DNA from: JAKLIX01 sp964605655
GTDB lineage: Bacteria; Bacteroidota; Bacteroidia; Bacteroidales; CAIXZF01
DNA length: 64,000 nucleotides
Assembly (NCBI GenBank): GCA_964605655.1
Contig: CAZSDK010000002.1
Coordinates: 1 to 64,000 of the forward strand
Reading direction: 5' to 3'
Shown one piece after another: positions 6,514 through 14,879 of the stretch (position 1 is the stretch's first letter; each line of letters starts with the position of its first letter). Both the position numbers and the translations under genes were made by a program. The notes under the pieces were generated by a model that saw nothing but the letters and a program-made list of their open reading frames with translations, did not search any database and was not told the DNA's origin.

Positions 6514-8113
6514 TGTCAACATAGCGGGCATCATATTTCATATTGATGAGGATGCCTATGAGATGCTGGAGCATTACCTGAGCCTGCTGAGGCAGCATTT
6601 TGCCGGGGTCACGGGCAAGGAAGAGATCCTCTCCGATATCGAAAGCCGTATCGCTGAGATGCTGCAGACGCGGCTTGACGAAGCCAAGGAGACCATCATC
6701 CTGGCCGATGTGGAAGCTGTGATCGCGAACCTGGGACAGCCTTCGGAATGGGAGGATGCCGCTGAAACGCAAGCCAAACCCGGGCATCATGCGCCCAAAC
6801 GTCTGTACCGCAATCCCGACAACAAGGTGATCGGGGGTGTTTGTTCCGGCCTCGGTGCATACTTCCATTTTGATCCGCTTTGGCTGAGGATCGCCTTCAT
6901 CCTGATCACCATAGCCGGCTTCGGCATCGGCGTGATCGCCTACCTTCTCCTCTGGATCTTCACTCCGGAAGCACGCAACACGGCAGAAAAGCTGGAGATG
7001 AGGGGAGAGAAGGTGACGGTGTCGAACATAGAGAAGTCCATCCGCCAGGAGTTCAGCGGCATCAAAGACACTTTCAACAACATCAAAGACGAGGCTAAAG
7101 ACAGTCTGAAACGCAACAGCCGGAAAGGAGCCACCTTCTTTGAGAAGCTTTTCAACCTCCTCATGCAGATCATACGCGTGGCATTCAAGATCGTGGTGGT
7201 GGCCTTTGGGCTGATGTTCCTGGCTGTAGGCTTGTTCCTGCTTATCGGGTTGTTGTTCTCTTTTATTGATTCGGGGAACGAGGTGTACATCTCCAGTTTC
7301 GGCATCTCCACCTTTTCAGTGCCAGCCCTGCTGCGTATGTTCCTGGAGCCCAGGGAGCTTACTCTTGCCCTGGTCGGCCTGATCCTGGTAATGGGCATCC
7401 CGCTGGTGCTACTGATTTATTTCGGTGCCCGTCTGATCTTCAAATTCAAATACCGTTCCCGTTTCATCGGCATCCCGGCATTCTCCCTGATCCTGGCCGG
7501 CCTGGTCATCAGTGTCATCGTCGGTTTGCAGGTGGTCCGTGGTTTCTCGCAAAGGGCAGTGGTAGAAAATGAATATACACTGCAACAGCCGGCGGGCAGC
7601 AAGCTCCTGGTCGACCTGGGGAAGGTGCCTTACGAGCAGGACCTGGGACATGGCCCTGATCATTTCATGATCGGCCGGTGGAACCTGTACCAATCGGGCG
7701 ACACCAATGTCTTCTTCGGCATCCCTTCCATCGACATTGTCCGGTCGGAGAACGACAGCTTCTCGCTCCAGACCTATGCCGTTGCCAAAGGAGAGACCCT
7801 TCCGGAAGCCAGGAAAAGAGCCTCCCATATACGCTACACTTTCACCCAGAACGACTCTGCCCTGGTCCTCCAGCCTTATTATTATATGCCTTTACAGGAT
7901 AAGATCCGTAACCAGGAACTCCGGCTGCTGCTGAAGGTGCCGGTGAATAAGTCGGTCAGGATCAAAGGCGATAGCGAGGTCTTTGATGATGAGTACGATG
8001 ACAGTCCGTTTTCGGCTCTTTCCAACAAGACCTGGGTGATGACCGAGCACGGGCTGAAGGAAGACCGTCCTCTGCCCCCCGCGGCAGCCGACACTATAAA
8101 AAAAGGGAGATAG
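6497..8113 (+). CDS. PspC-domain membrane protein
   Basis: A 538-aa protein. Residues 1-90 form an N-terminal helical domain (MKKNFNVNIAGIIFHIDEDA, then IESRIAEMLQTRL). A PspC domain follows at about 98-160: RLYRNPDNKVIGGVCSGLGAY then a hydrophobic segment ending LLLWIFTPE. Further membrane segments lie at about 225-255, 270-310 and 320-345. The C-terminal 350-538 is a soluble, probably periplasmic beta-rich region. PspC homologues act in envelope-stress signalling. Coupled to padR by a 17-nt overlap. Confidence 0.9.
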   Translation: MKKNFNVNIAGIIFHIDEDAYEMLEHYLSLLRQHFAGVTGKEEILSDIESRIAEMLQTRLDEAKETIILADVEAVIANLGQPSEWEDAAETQAKPGHHAPKRLYRNPDNKVIGGVCSGLGAYFHFDPLWLRIAFILITIAGFGIGVIAYLLLWIFTPEARNTAEKLEMRGEKVTVSNIEKSIRQEFSGIKDTFNNIKDEAKDSLKRNSRKGATFFEKLFNLLMQIIRVAFKIVVVAFGLMFLAVGLFLLIGLLFSFIDSGNEVYISSFGISTFSVPALLRMFLEPRELTLALVGLILVMGIPLVLLIYFGARLIFKFKYRSRFIGIPAFSLILAGLVISVIVGLQVVRGFSQRAVVENEYTLQQPAGSKLLVDLGKVPYEQDLGHGPDHFMIGRWNLYQSGDTNVFFGIPSIDIVRSENDSFSLQTYAVAKGETLPEARKRASHIRYTFTQNDSALVLQPYYYMPLQDKIRNQELRLLLKVPVNKSVRIKGDSEVFDDEYDDSPFSALSNKTWVMTEHGLKEDRPLPPAAADTIKKGR

Positions 8114-8161
8114 CCCGGGTCCGTACCTCCGGCTGATCAACCTTTTGAGCTGAAAGTTGTT

Positions 8162-8169
8162 TACCTTTG
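8162..8169 (+). promoter_or_regulatory. -7 box for E1 dehydrogenase gene
   Basis: TACCTTTG matches TAnnTTTG, 29 bp before the ATG at 8199. This box, together with a TTG codon at the upstream frame opening, decides the start. Confidence 0.55.
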
Positions 8170-8198
8170 GTGTAACACACCAGGTCAAACAATATTCC

Positions 8199-10616
8199 AT
8201 GAAAGGTGTCACATCCATCACTAGGGCAGGAGGTATTACTCTGAGCAGGGAAGAGGTGCTGAACGATTACCGTTTGGCTCATGAATCGAGGCAGATCAGC
8301 CTGTTGGGGCGCAAAGAGGTCCTGACCGGCAAAGCAAAATTCGGGATCTTCGGCGACGGGAAAGAACTTCCGCAGCTGGCTATGGCCAAGGTCTTCAGGG
8401 AAGGAGACTGGCGTTCAGGCTATTACCGCGATCAGACCTTTATGCTGGCAGCGGGTATGCTGAGCCTGGATGAGTTCTTTGCACAGCTTTACGGCGACAC
8501 CGACCTCGCCGCCAACCCCGGCAACGGGGGCAGGCTGATGAACAATCACTTCGCCACGCGAAGCCTGGATGAGCAGGGACAATGGAAAGACCTGACTCGC
8601 CAGAAGAACTCTTCCGCCGACATCTCCCCCACGGCCGGGCAGATGCCCAGGTTGCTCGGACTGGCGCTGGCCTCCCGGCTGTTCAGGAACAATGAGGACC
8701 TCCATTCTTTTTCTCAATTTTCATCGAAGGGTGATGAGGTAGCCTTTGGCACCATTGGCGATGCCTCCACCTCTGAAGGCGTATTCTGGGAAACCCTGAA
8801 TGCCGCAGGGGTGCTGCAGGTCCCCATGGCCGTATCGGTGTGGGATGACGGCTATGGCATCTCAGTGCCTATTGACTATCAGACGACGAAAAAGAGCATC
8901 TCTTCCATACTGGAAGGATTCAGGAGTGACCAGGATGCCCCGGGTTACCAGATTTACAAGGCCAAAGGGTGGGATTATCCAACCCTGGTGGATGTCTATC
9001 ATGAAGGCATCGCCTTATGCCGCCGCGATCACTCACCGGTGCTTTTTCATATTGATGAGCTGACCCAACCCCAGGGGCATAGCACCTCCGGCAGCCACGA
9101 AAGGTATAAGACCCCGGAAAGGCTGGAATGGGAAAAAGAGTACGACGGACTGGTACAGTTCCGGAAGTGGATACTGCATTCCGGTGTGGCTACGGCAGAG
9201 GACCTGGACCAGATAGAGGCCGCAGCGGTCGTCACCGCCAGGGAAGCCCGTAACCGTGCCTGGGAACATTATATCAGGCCGCTCAGGGAGAAGAGAGATG
9301 CTTTCCTGACCCTGGCCGACGTGACCACCTGTAATTGTGCCAAGACCAGCCGGATAGAGTCTATCAGGCAGGAGCTGAAAAGGGTGTCGGAACCCACCCG
9401 TAAGGACATCGCGTCTTCGGCCAGCAGGGTGCTGCGGCTGATATGTAACTCCTGCTCCAACCCTTCCAACTCACTAAAAACCAATGTGACCGCCTGGCTG
9501 AACAGGGAGATGGAGGAAGGTTTCGCCCGTTACAGCTCCATGTTACACAGCGGCAGCGCCCTGAAGCTGGAGCCCTCCCCTCCCGTCTATGCTCCTGATG
9601 CAGCCCTGGTGCCGGGAAGGGAGATCATCCGCGACAACTTCAGCCAGATCCTCCACGACCATCCCATGACGGTGATCTTCGGGGAAGACGTGGGTAAGAT
9701 AGGAGGCGTGAACCAGACCCTGGAAGGCTTACAATCGCAATACGGAGAAGACAGGGTCTTCGACACCGGCATACGGGAAGCCACCATCATCGGGCAGGCC
9801 ATCGGACTGGCGATGAGGGGCCTGAGGCCCATCGCCGAGATACAGTATTTCGATTATCTCCTTTACGGACTTCAGCTTATGAGCGACGACCTGGCCACCT
9901 TGCAATACCGCACTGCCGGCGGACAGAAGGCTCCCGTGATCATCAGCACCCGTGGACACAGGCTGGAAGGCATCTGGCATTCCGGATCCCCGCTCAGCAT
10001 GGTCATCAACGCCGTGAGAGGCATGTATGTGTGTGTACCCCGCAACATGACCCAGGCCGCGGGCTTCTATAACACCCTGATGGCTTCCGACGAGCCCGGG
10101 CTCATCATAGAACCTCTGAATGCTTACCGTCTCAGGGAGAAAAGGCCTTCCAACCCGGGCAAATACCGTATTCCCCTGGGTATCCCGGAGACCATTGAAG
10201 AAGGTACCGACCTCACCCTGGTCACCTACGGGGCTTGTGTCCGGATCGCGCAGGAAGCCGTGGCACAGCTGAAAGATTTTAGTATCTCCGTCGAACTCAT
10301 CGACATACAGACCCTTCTTCCTTTTGATATCCATCATCATATCGTGAAATCGCTGCAGAAGACCAACAAAATACTGTTTTTCGATGAAGACGTTCCCGGA
10401 GGCGCCACCGCCTTTATGATGCAGCAGGTGCTGGAAGTACAAAAGGGCTATTACTACCTGGATGCCGAACCACGCACGGTGACAGCCCGGGAACACCGGC
10501 CTGCCTACAGCACCGATGGTGATTATTTCTCCAATCCCAATGCCGAGGATGTCTTTGAAGCAGTGTACAACCTGATGCATGAGGTGCACCCCGAAAAATA
10601 TCCCAAGATATTCTGA
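8199..10616 (+). CDS. 2-oxoacid dehydrogenase E1, fused alpha and beta subunits
   Basis: An 805-aa protein. Residues about 1-430 are E1-alpha: thiamine-diphosphate region GDASTSEGVFWETLNAAG then VWDDGYGISVP, where many E1-alpha proteins have NNGYGIS. Residues about 470-805 are E1-beta: VIFGEDVGKIGGVNQ, FDTGIREATIIGQAIGLA, EIQYFDYLLYG and C-terminal DEDVPGGATAFM. It decarboxylates a branched-chain 2-oxoacid or pyruvate-like substrate and passes the acyl group to E2 lipoate; no E2 or E3 gene is next to it. The start at 8199 is set by the promoter box at 8162-8169. The alpha-beta fusion is frequent in Bacteroidota. Exact substrate is not decidable from sequence. Confidence 0.88.
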   Translation: MKGVTSITRAGGITLSREEVLNDYRLAHESRQISLLGRKEVLTGKAKFGIFGDGKELPQLAMAKVFREGDWRSGYYRDQTFMLAAGMLSLDEFFAQLYGDTDLAANPGNGGRLMNNHFATRSLDEQGQWKDLTRQKNSSADISPTAGQMPRLLGLALASRLFRNNEDLHSFSQFSSKGDEVAFGTIGDASTSEGVFWETLNAAGVLQVPMAVSVWDDGYGISVPIDYQTTKKSISSILEGFRSDQDAPGYQIYKAKGWDYPTLVDVYHEGIALCRRDHSPVLFHIDELTQPQGHSTSGSHERYKTPERLEWEKEYDGLVQFRKWILHSGVATAEDLDQIEAAAVVTAREARNRAWEHYIRPLREKRDAFLTLADVTTCNCAKTSRIESIRQELKRVSEPTRKDIASSASRVLRLICNSCSNPSNSLKTNVTAWLNREMEEGFARYSSMLHSGSALKLEPSPPVYAPDAALVPGREIIRDNFSQILHDHPMTVIFGEDVGKIGGVNQTLEGLQSQYGEDRVFDTGIREATIIGQAIGLAMRGLRPIAEIQYFDYLLYGLQLMSDDLATLQYRTAGGQKAPVIISTRGHRLEGIWHSGSPLSMVINAVRGMYVCVPRNMTQAAGFYNTLMASDEPGLIIEPLNAYRLREKRPSNPGKYRIPLGIPETIEEGTDLTLVTYGACVRIAQEAVAQLKDFSISVELIDIQTLLPFDIHHHIVKSLQKTNKILFFDEDVPGGATAFMMQQVLEVQKGYYYLDAEPRTVTAREHRPAYSTDGDYFSNPNAEDVFEAVYNLMHEVHPEKYPKIF

Positions 10617-10677
10617 GCAGGAAAGAGAGAACAAAAACAGCCCCTGCTTGTTGTTTTATCAAGTAATTATCAGGCCC

Positions 10678-10950
10678 ATGATCGTACATTACACCCTTTC
10701 CATCACCGGGCAGGTCCAGAAGGTGGGATTTCGCTTTCGTGTCAACGTGGAAGCCAGCAGGCTGAACCTCCTGGGTTATGTGAAGAATGAGGCAGATGGT
10801 TCGGTCACCGTGGAGGTGGAAGGAGAAGAAGAGAGTGTTAACCATTTCCTTCAATGGTGCAGGATGGGACCGCCCAAGGGCGCCATCGACAAGATGGACC
10901 TGAGAAAAGGACCCGTGGCAGGATATACCGAGTTCCTGATCAGGCACTGA
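10678..10950 (+). CDS. acyP: Acylphosphatase
   Basis: A 90-aa protein, normal length for the family. Starts MIVHYTLSITGQVQKVGFRF; the family signature GxVQxVGFR carries the catalytic Arg (residue 19), and GYVKNEADGSV carries the catalytic Asn (about 37). It hydrolyses acyl phosphates such as carbamoyl- or 1,3-bisphosphoglycerate. ATG at 10678 is preferred over the open upstream frame, which overlaps the E1 gene. The last 38 bp of this gene are duplicated at 11777-11814. Confidence 0.93.
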   Translation: MIVHYTLSITGQVQKVGFRFRVNVEASRLNLLGYVKNEADGSVTVEVEGEEESVNHFLQWCRMGPPKGAIDKMDLRKGPVAGYTEFLIRH

Positions 10951-11039
10951 TTAAGAAGTAATAGTAAGAAGTAAAAGGTGCTCATGTTCTATGGCACCAT
11001 GATCTTTCCGCTGAGGTGAACACCTTGGGTTGCGCTTAC
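10913..11039. repeat. 127-bp direct repeat, copy 1
   Basis: Matches 11777-11903 at about 124 of 127 positions, offset 864 bp. Its left third is the end of acyP and its right half is the 3' end of a P-family gene. The two copies bracket the OCD remnant and the GxxExxY gene. Confidence 0.85.
10989..11035 (-). pseudogene. Remnant of a P-family C-terminal sorting tail
   Basis: On the minus strand this reads TQGVHLSGKIMVP then stop, identical to the C-terminus of the P1 gene. No upstream coding part is attached; it runs directly into the end of the OCD remnant. Confidence 0.7.
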
Positions 11040-11110
11040 AACTCCAGCAGGGTACCGATACCGGCAGCCAGGGCCTTGTCATAGACGAGCTTGGTGATGG
11101 CAGTATTTGC
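11036..11110 (-). pseudogene. 3'-end remnant of an ornithine cyclodeaminase-family gene
   Basis: Minus-strand translation ends AITKLVYDKALAAGIGTLLEL then TAA, clearly matching the C-terminus AATAKLVYEKAMAEGIGTLMEL (the last residues) of the intact OCD gene at 22252-23229, with about 75% nucleotide identity by eye. Only about 25 codons remain. It has the same orientation as the full gene, so the two bracket the P-family region. Confidence 0.75.
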
Positions 11111-11129
11111 ATTTTAGGTGCCTCGAACC

Positions 11130-11137
11130 TAAATTTG
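11130..11137 (+). promoter_or_regulatory. Possible -7 box for GxxExxY gene
   Basis: TAAATTTG fits TAnnTTTG, about 160 bp before the gene. The 10951-11295 gap otherwise holds the two gene remnants listed and AT-rich sequence. Confidence 0.3.
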
Positions 11138-11295
11138 CCTCTGATAGAAACAGGAAAATATTTCCATTTGATTTTCCATTCCGAATATTGTATTGCATCT
11201 ATATGATAGAAGCTAATCACCTTTTTTTGCTTATTGCCTCCTTCTGGAAGGATTCAAACCACATAGAAGCAATCGATAGCAATAGGATTAATATT

Positions 11296-11709
11296 ATGAC
11301 ACAGAATGAATTAAATGTATTGACCCATACCATAATTGGCGCTTCAATTGAAGTTCATCGTGAGCTTGGACCTGGGTTATTGGAAAGGATTTATGAAAAA
11401 TGTCTTTCCCATTTACTTAAGAAAAAGGGACTCAAGGTTGAAACCCAGCAAAAAATCCCGTTCATTTTTCAAGGCTTACAATTAGACTGCGATCTCAGAT
11501 ATGATTTATTGGTGGAGGATGAAATTATTGTGGAGATAAAGGCAGTAGAAACAATGCTTCCAATTTTTGATGCACAATTGCTTACGTATCTCAAATTGCT
11601 GGATAAAGCCAAAGGAGTACTCATCAATTTTAATTGCGTAAACATCTTTAAAGAAGGTCAAAAGACACTGGTAACAAGAAAGTACGGTACTCTGCCGAAA
11701 GGATACTAA
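11296..11709 (+). CDS. GxxExxY protein, PD-(D/E)XK nuclease-like
   Basis: A 137-aa protein; the start at 11296 (MTQNELN...) fits the family N-terminus. The defining motif is in GPGLLERIYEKCL (GxxExxY) at about residues 28-40, followed by the nuclease-like core DLLVEDEIIVEIKAVE with the E-x-K pair, and KAKGVLINF. Family members are small, frequently laterally moved proteins of uncertain role. It sits between 127-bp direct repeats and next to gene debris, so it probably arrived with or caused the rearrangement. Confidence 0.88.
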   Translation: MTQNELNVLTHTIIGASIEVHRELGPGLLERIYEKCLSHLLKKKGLKVETQQKIPFIFQGLQLDCDLRYDLLVEDEIIVEIKAVETMLPIFDAQLLTYLKLLDKAKGVLINFNCVNIFKEGQKTLVTRKYGTLPKGY

Positions 11710-11776
11710 TGCACCTATTGTGCCTATGTGGTAGAAAAAATATTGGGGGTCCCATTTACGAACACAGGAAAAGTAA

Positions 11777-11903
11777 CCGTGGCACGATATACCGAGTTCC
11801 TGATCAGGCACTGATTAAGAAGTAAGAGTAAGAAGTAAAAGGTGCTCATGTTCTATGGCACCATGATCTTTCCGCTGAGGTGAACACCTTGGGTTGCGTT
11901 TAC
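11777..11903. repeat. 127-bp direct repeat, copy 2
   Basis: Copy of 10913-11039: duplicated acyP tail (11777-11814), a spacer, then the genuine 3' end of P1. Confidence 0.85.
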
Positions 11904-12845
11904 CCTGTATGCATACAAGCCGGCGGAAAGTCCGTTGAGGGATAGTTCAAAGCGCATCACACCGGCGGGGATGGTCTCCCTGCCCACCAGGGCTCCCGTA
12001 ACACTGAATAATTCAATGACAGCCTCTTCCGGCAGCGCTTTCGAAAAGTACAACCAGGTGTGACCAGAGGAAGGGTTGGGAGACACCTGAGTTCGGATGG
12101 ACCGGAAGGTATCCGGGACCCGGTTCACCGAATCCACCTCAACCAGGGAAACATCGTCGACCAAGTAGCCACAAATTGGGTAGAGGTTTGGGTCTCCCAC
12201 CAGTACCAGGGTATTGTCCTCATCTTTAAAAAAGTCGCCAATGATGAGATATTTCTCCCCTCCCTCGGCCCGGAAGGTTCCTGAGACCTCCATCCAGGCC
12301 AGGGTGTCGGAGAGCACCCGGCCCCTGGGGTTGCACACCTGGGGGGTGTACTCCAGCAGGTGCTGGATGGGAATGGTGGTATGATCGCAGATACAGGTAT
12401 CTTTTAACACACAGGCTCCGAGCAGGTCGGTGGCATAGCGGCTGCCGTTGACCAGACTAACAAAAAAAGTAAGGTGGTACCAATGGGTAGCCTCCAGTTC
12501 AGCTACAAGGGAGGAACCAATATATTCCCGATACTCCGGTCCAGCAAATAAGTATATACCAGCAAGGGCAACACCAGTGTGAGGGACCTGATACCCCCCT
12601 GCGTTGTATGGTGTCCACCAGTTGGACAACCCGTAAGAGCAGGCGTGGAAATAATCCGTACCTCCGTTACATGGGTTATACCAGCCTTCAGAAAAGTGGA
12701 GCTGGTCTCTTGTATAAGGACAAGCGGTATGGTCTTCGAAGCTGTAGTTTTTTACTAAGTTATGCTGAGCCATGCCCCCCGTGGCAGACATAACCAGCAG
12801 CCACATCACCACCAACCGAATGGGTATATTTTTTATCAGGGTCAT
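11853..12845 (-). CDS. P1: secreted cysteine-rich protein with T9SS sorting tail
   Basis: A 330-aa protein. Signal peptide at residues 1-26 (MTLIKNIPIRL...GMAQ). Residues about 30-235 form a galactose-binding-like module known from Bacteroidota surface proteins: NLVKNYSFEDHTACPY, GWYNPCNGGTDYFHACSYG, YREYIGSSL, GACVLKDTCICDHT, then SDTLAWMEVSGTFRAEGG. Cysteines are conserved among all five paralogs, suggesting disulfides and an extracellular location. Residues about 250-330 are a T9SS type A tail (VSPNPSSGHTWLYF, ...GLYAYRV, SGKIMVP). Last of four adjacent genes; the gap to P2 is 10 bp with AAAGAAG as ribosome site. Its C-terminus differs most from P2-P5. Ligand unknown. Confidence 0.88.
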   Translation of the reverse strand: MTLIKNIPIRLVVMWLLVMSATGGMAQHNLVKNYSFEDHTACPYTRDQLHFSEGWYNPCNGGTDYFHACSYGLSNWWTPYNAGGYQVPHTGVALAGIYLFAGPEYREYIGSSLVAELEATHWYHLTFFVSLVNGSRYATDLLGACVLKDTCICDHTTIPIQHLLEYTPQVCNPRGRVLSDTLAWMEVSGTFRAEGGEKYLIIGDFFKDEDNTLVLVGDPNLYPICGYLVDDVSLVEVDSVNRVPDTFRSIRTQVSPNPSSGHTWLYFSKALPEEAVIELFSVTGALVGRETIPAGVMRFELSLNGLSAGLYAYRVNATQGVHLSGKIMVP

Positions 12846-12855
12846 GCTTCTTTTT

Positions 12856-13857
12856 TCATTTCCCAGAATTGAGGATCAGTTTTCCGCTCTGGGACACAGA
12901 GCCCGGACCATTGACCCGGTACCCGTATAATCCTCCGGCCAGACCGGACATAGGAACCTCATACTTCAGGGTCCCTGCAGGTACGCTCTCTTTCCGCACC
13001 AGGCCGCCCGTAAGGCTGAACAGCTCGAATACCGCCTCCCCCGGCAGGGCTTCCGTAAAGTACAACCAGGTATGATCTGAAGAAGGATTGGGCGATACAT
13101 GAGTACGAATAGCCCTTCGGGTATCGGGAATGCGGTTCACTGAATCCACTTCAACCAGGGAGACATCATCCACTAAATAAAAACAAATGGGGTACAAATT
13201 TGGATCGCCCACCAGTACCAGGGTATTGTCCTCATCCCGGTAAAAGTCGCCAATGATGAGAAATTTCTCCCCTCCCTCAGCCCGGAAGGTTCCTGAGACC
13301 TCCATCCAGGCCAGGGTGTCGGAGAGCACCCGGCCCCTGGGGTTGCACACCTGGGGGGTGTACTCCAGCAGGTGCTGGATGGGAATGGTGGTATGATCGC
13401 AGATACAGGTATCTTTTAACACACAGGCTCCGAGAAGGTCTGTGGCATAACGGCTGCCGTTTCCAAGGCTGACATAGAAAGTAAGACGGTACCAATGTGC
13501 AGGCTGCAGTTCAACCGAAAGGGTAGTACCAATATATTCACGATACTCAGGTCCGTAAAATAAGTACATCGCAGTCTGTGCAACACCAGTTCTGGGAATC
13601 TGGTAAGAACCAACATTGTAAGGAGTCCACCAATTGGACAATCCATACGAACAGGCGTGAAAATAATCGGTACCTCCGTTACAGGGGTTGTACCAGCCTT
13701 TGGCAAAGTGGAGTTGGTTTCTTGTATAAGGACAAGCGGTATGGTCTTCGAAGCTGTAGTTCTTTACTAAGTTATGCTGAGCCATGCCCCCTGTGGCAGA
13801 CATAACCAGCAGCCACATCACCACCAGCCGAATGGGTAAATTTTTTATCAGGGTCAT
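12856..13857 (-). CDS. P2: secreted cysteine-rich protein with T9SS sorting tail
   Basis: A 333-aa paralog of P1, same domain order. ATG at 13857 begins MTLIKNLPIRL, as in P1 and P3; the open frame upstream to 13974 overlaps P3. The middle part (REYIGTTL, LTFYVSLGNGS) resembles P4, while the end of the module and its tail resemble P3, so the gene is mosaic. The core around SDTLAWMEVSGTFRAEGGEK is nearly identical in DNA in all copies. Offset from P3 is exactly 1012 bp. Confidence 0.88.
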   Translation of the reverse strand: MTLIKNLPIRLVVMWLLVMSATGGMAQHNLVKNYSFEDHTACPYTRNQLHFAKGWYNPCNGGTDYFHACSYGLSNWWTPYNVGSYQIPRTGVAQTAMYLFYGPEYREYIGTTLSVELQPAHWYRLTFYVSLGNGSRYATDLLGACVLKDTCICDHTTIPIQHLLEYTPQVCNPRGRVLSDTLAWMEVSGTFRAEGGEKFLIIGDFYRDEDNTLVLVGDPNLYPICFYLVDDVSLVEVDSVNRIPDTRRAIRTHVSPNPSSDHTWLYFTEALPGEAVFELFSLTGGLVRKESVPAGTLKYEVPMSGLAGGLYGYRVNGPGSVSQSGKLILNSGK

Positions 13858-13867
13858 GCTTCTTTTT

Positions 13868-14869
13868 TCATTTCCCAGAATTGATGACCAGTTTTCCGCT
13901 CTGGGACACAGAGCCCGGACCACTGATCCGGTACCCGTATAATCCTCCGGCCAGACCGGACATAGGGACCTCATACTTCAGGGTCCCTGCAGGAATGATC
14001 TCTTTCCGCACCAGGCCGCCTGTAAGGCTGAACAGCTCGAATACCGCCTCCCCTGGCAGCGCTTCCGTAAAGTACAACCAGGTATGATCTGAAGAAGGAT
14101 TGGGCGATACATGAGTACGAAAGGCCCTTCGGGTATCGGGAATGCGGTTCACCGAATCCACCTCAACCAGGGAAACATCGTCGACCAAGTAGCCACAAAT
14201 TGGGTAGAGGTTTGGGTCTCCCACCATTACTAGGGTATTATCTTCATCCCGGTAAAAGTCGCCAATGATGAGAAATTTCTCCCCTCCCTCAGCCCGGAAG
14301 GTTCCTGAGACTTCCATCCAGGCCAGGGTGTCGGAGAGCACCCGGCCCTTGGGGTTGCAAACCTGGGGGGTGTACTCCAGCAGGTGCTGGATGGGGATGG
14401 TGGTATGATCGCAGATACAGGTATCCTTTAACACACAGGCTCCGAGAAGGTCGGTGGCATAGCGGCTGCCATTGACCAGACTAACGAAAAAAGTCAGGTG
14501 GTACCAATGCATAGCCTCCAGTTCAATTACGAGGGAGGAACCAATATATTCACGATATTCTGGTCCATAAAACAAGTAAATACCAGCAAGGGCAACACCA
14601 GTGTGAGGGACCTGATACCCCCCTGCGTTGTATGGTGTCCACCAGTTGGACAACCCGTAAGAACAGGCGTGAAAATAATCGGTACCTCCGTTACAGGGGT
14701 TGTACCAGCCTTTGGCAAAGTGGATTTGGTTTCTTGTATAAGGACAAGCGGTATGGTCTTCGAAGCTGTAGTTCTTTACCAGGTTATGCTGAGCCATGCC
14801 CCCTGTGGCAGACATAACCAGCAGCCACATCACCACAAGCCGAATGGGTATATTTTTTATCAGGGTCAT
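13868..14869 (-). CDS. P3: secreted cysteine-rich protein with T9SS sorting tail
   Basis: A 333-aa paralog, same domain order as P1. Its middle part (VALAGIYLF, REYIGSSL, LTFFVSLVNGS) resembles P1, but its C-terminal tail (FRTHVSPNPSSDHTWLYF, SGKLVINSGK) resembles P2, P4 and P5. 10-bp gaps to the genes on both sides show one transcription unit read P4 to P1. Surface-exposed, presumably anchored by the sorting machinery. Confidence 0.88.
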   Translation of the reverse strand: MTLIKNIPIRLVVMWLLVMSATGGMAQHNLVKNYSFEDHTACPYTRNQIHFAKGWYNPCNGGTDYFHACSYGLSNWWTPYNAGGYQVPHTGVALAGIYLFYGPEYREYIGSSLVIELEAMHWYHLTFFVSLVNGSRYATDLLGACVLKDTCICDHTTIPIQHLLEYTPQVCNPKGRVLSDTLAWMEVSGTFRAEGGEKFLIIGDFYRDEDNTLVMVGDPNLYPICGYLVDDVSLVEVDSVNRIPDTRRAFRTHVSPNPSSDHTWLYFTEALPGEAVFELFSLTGGLVRKEIIPAGTLKYEVPMSGLAGGLYGYRISGPGSVSQSGKLVINSGK

Positions 14870-14879
14870 GCTTCTTTTT

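Noticed and set aside
9729..10634. 301-aa open frame antisense to the E1 gene
   Set aside because: Shadow of a strongly conserved coding region; no start signal or family features.
10913..11903. Transposon with target-site duplication
   Set aside because: The 127-bp direct repeats are far longer than any target-site duplication and contain pieces of two genes; recombination fits better.
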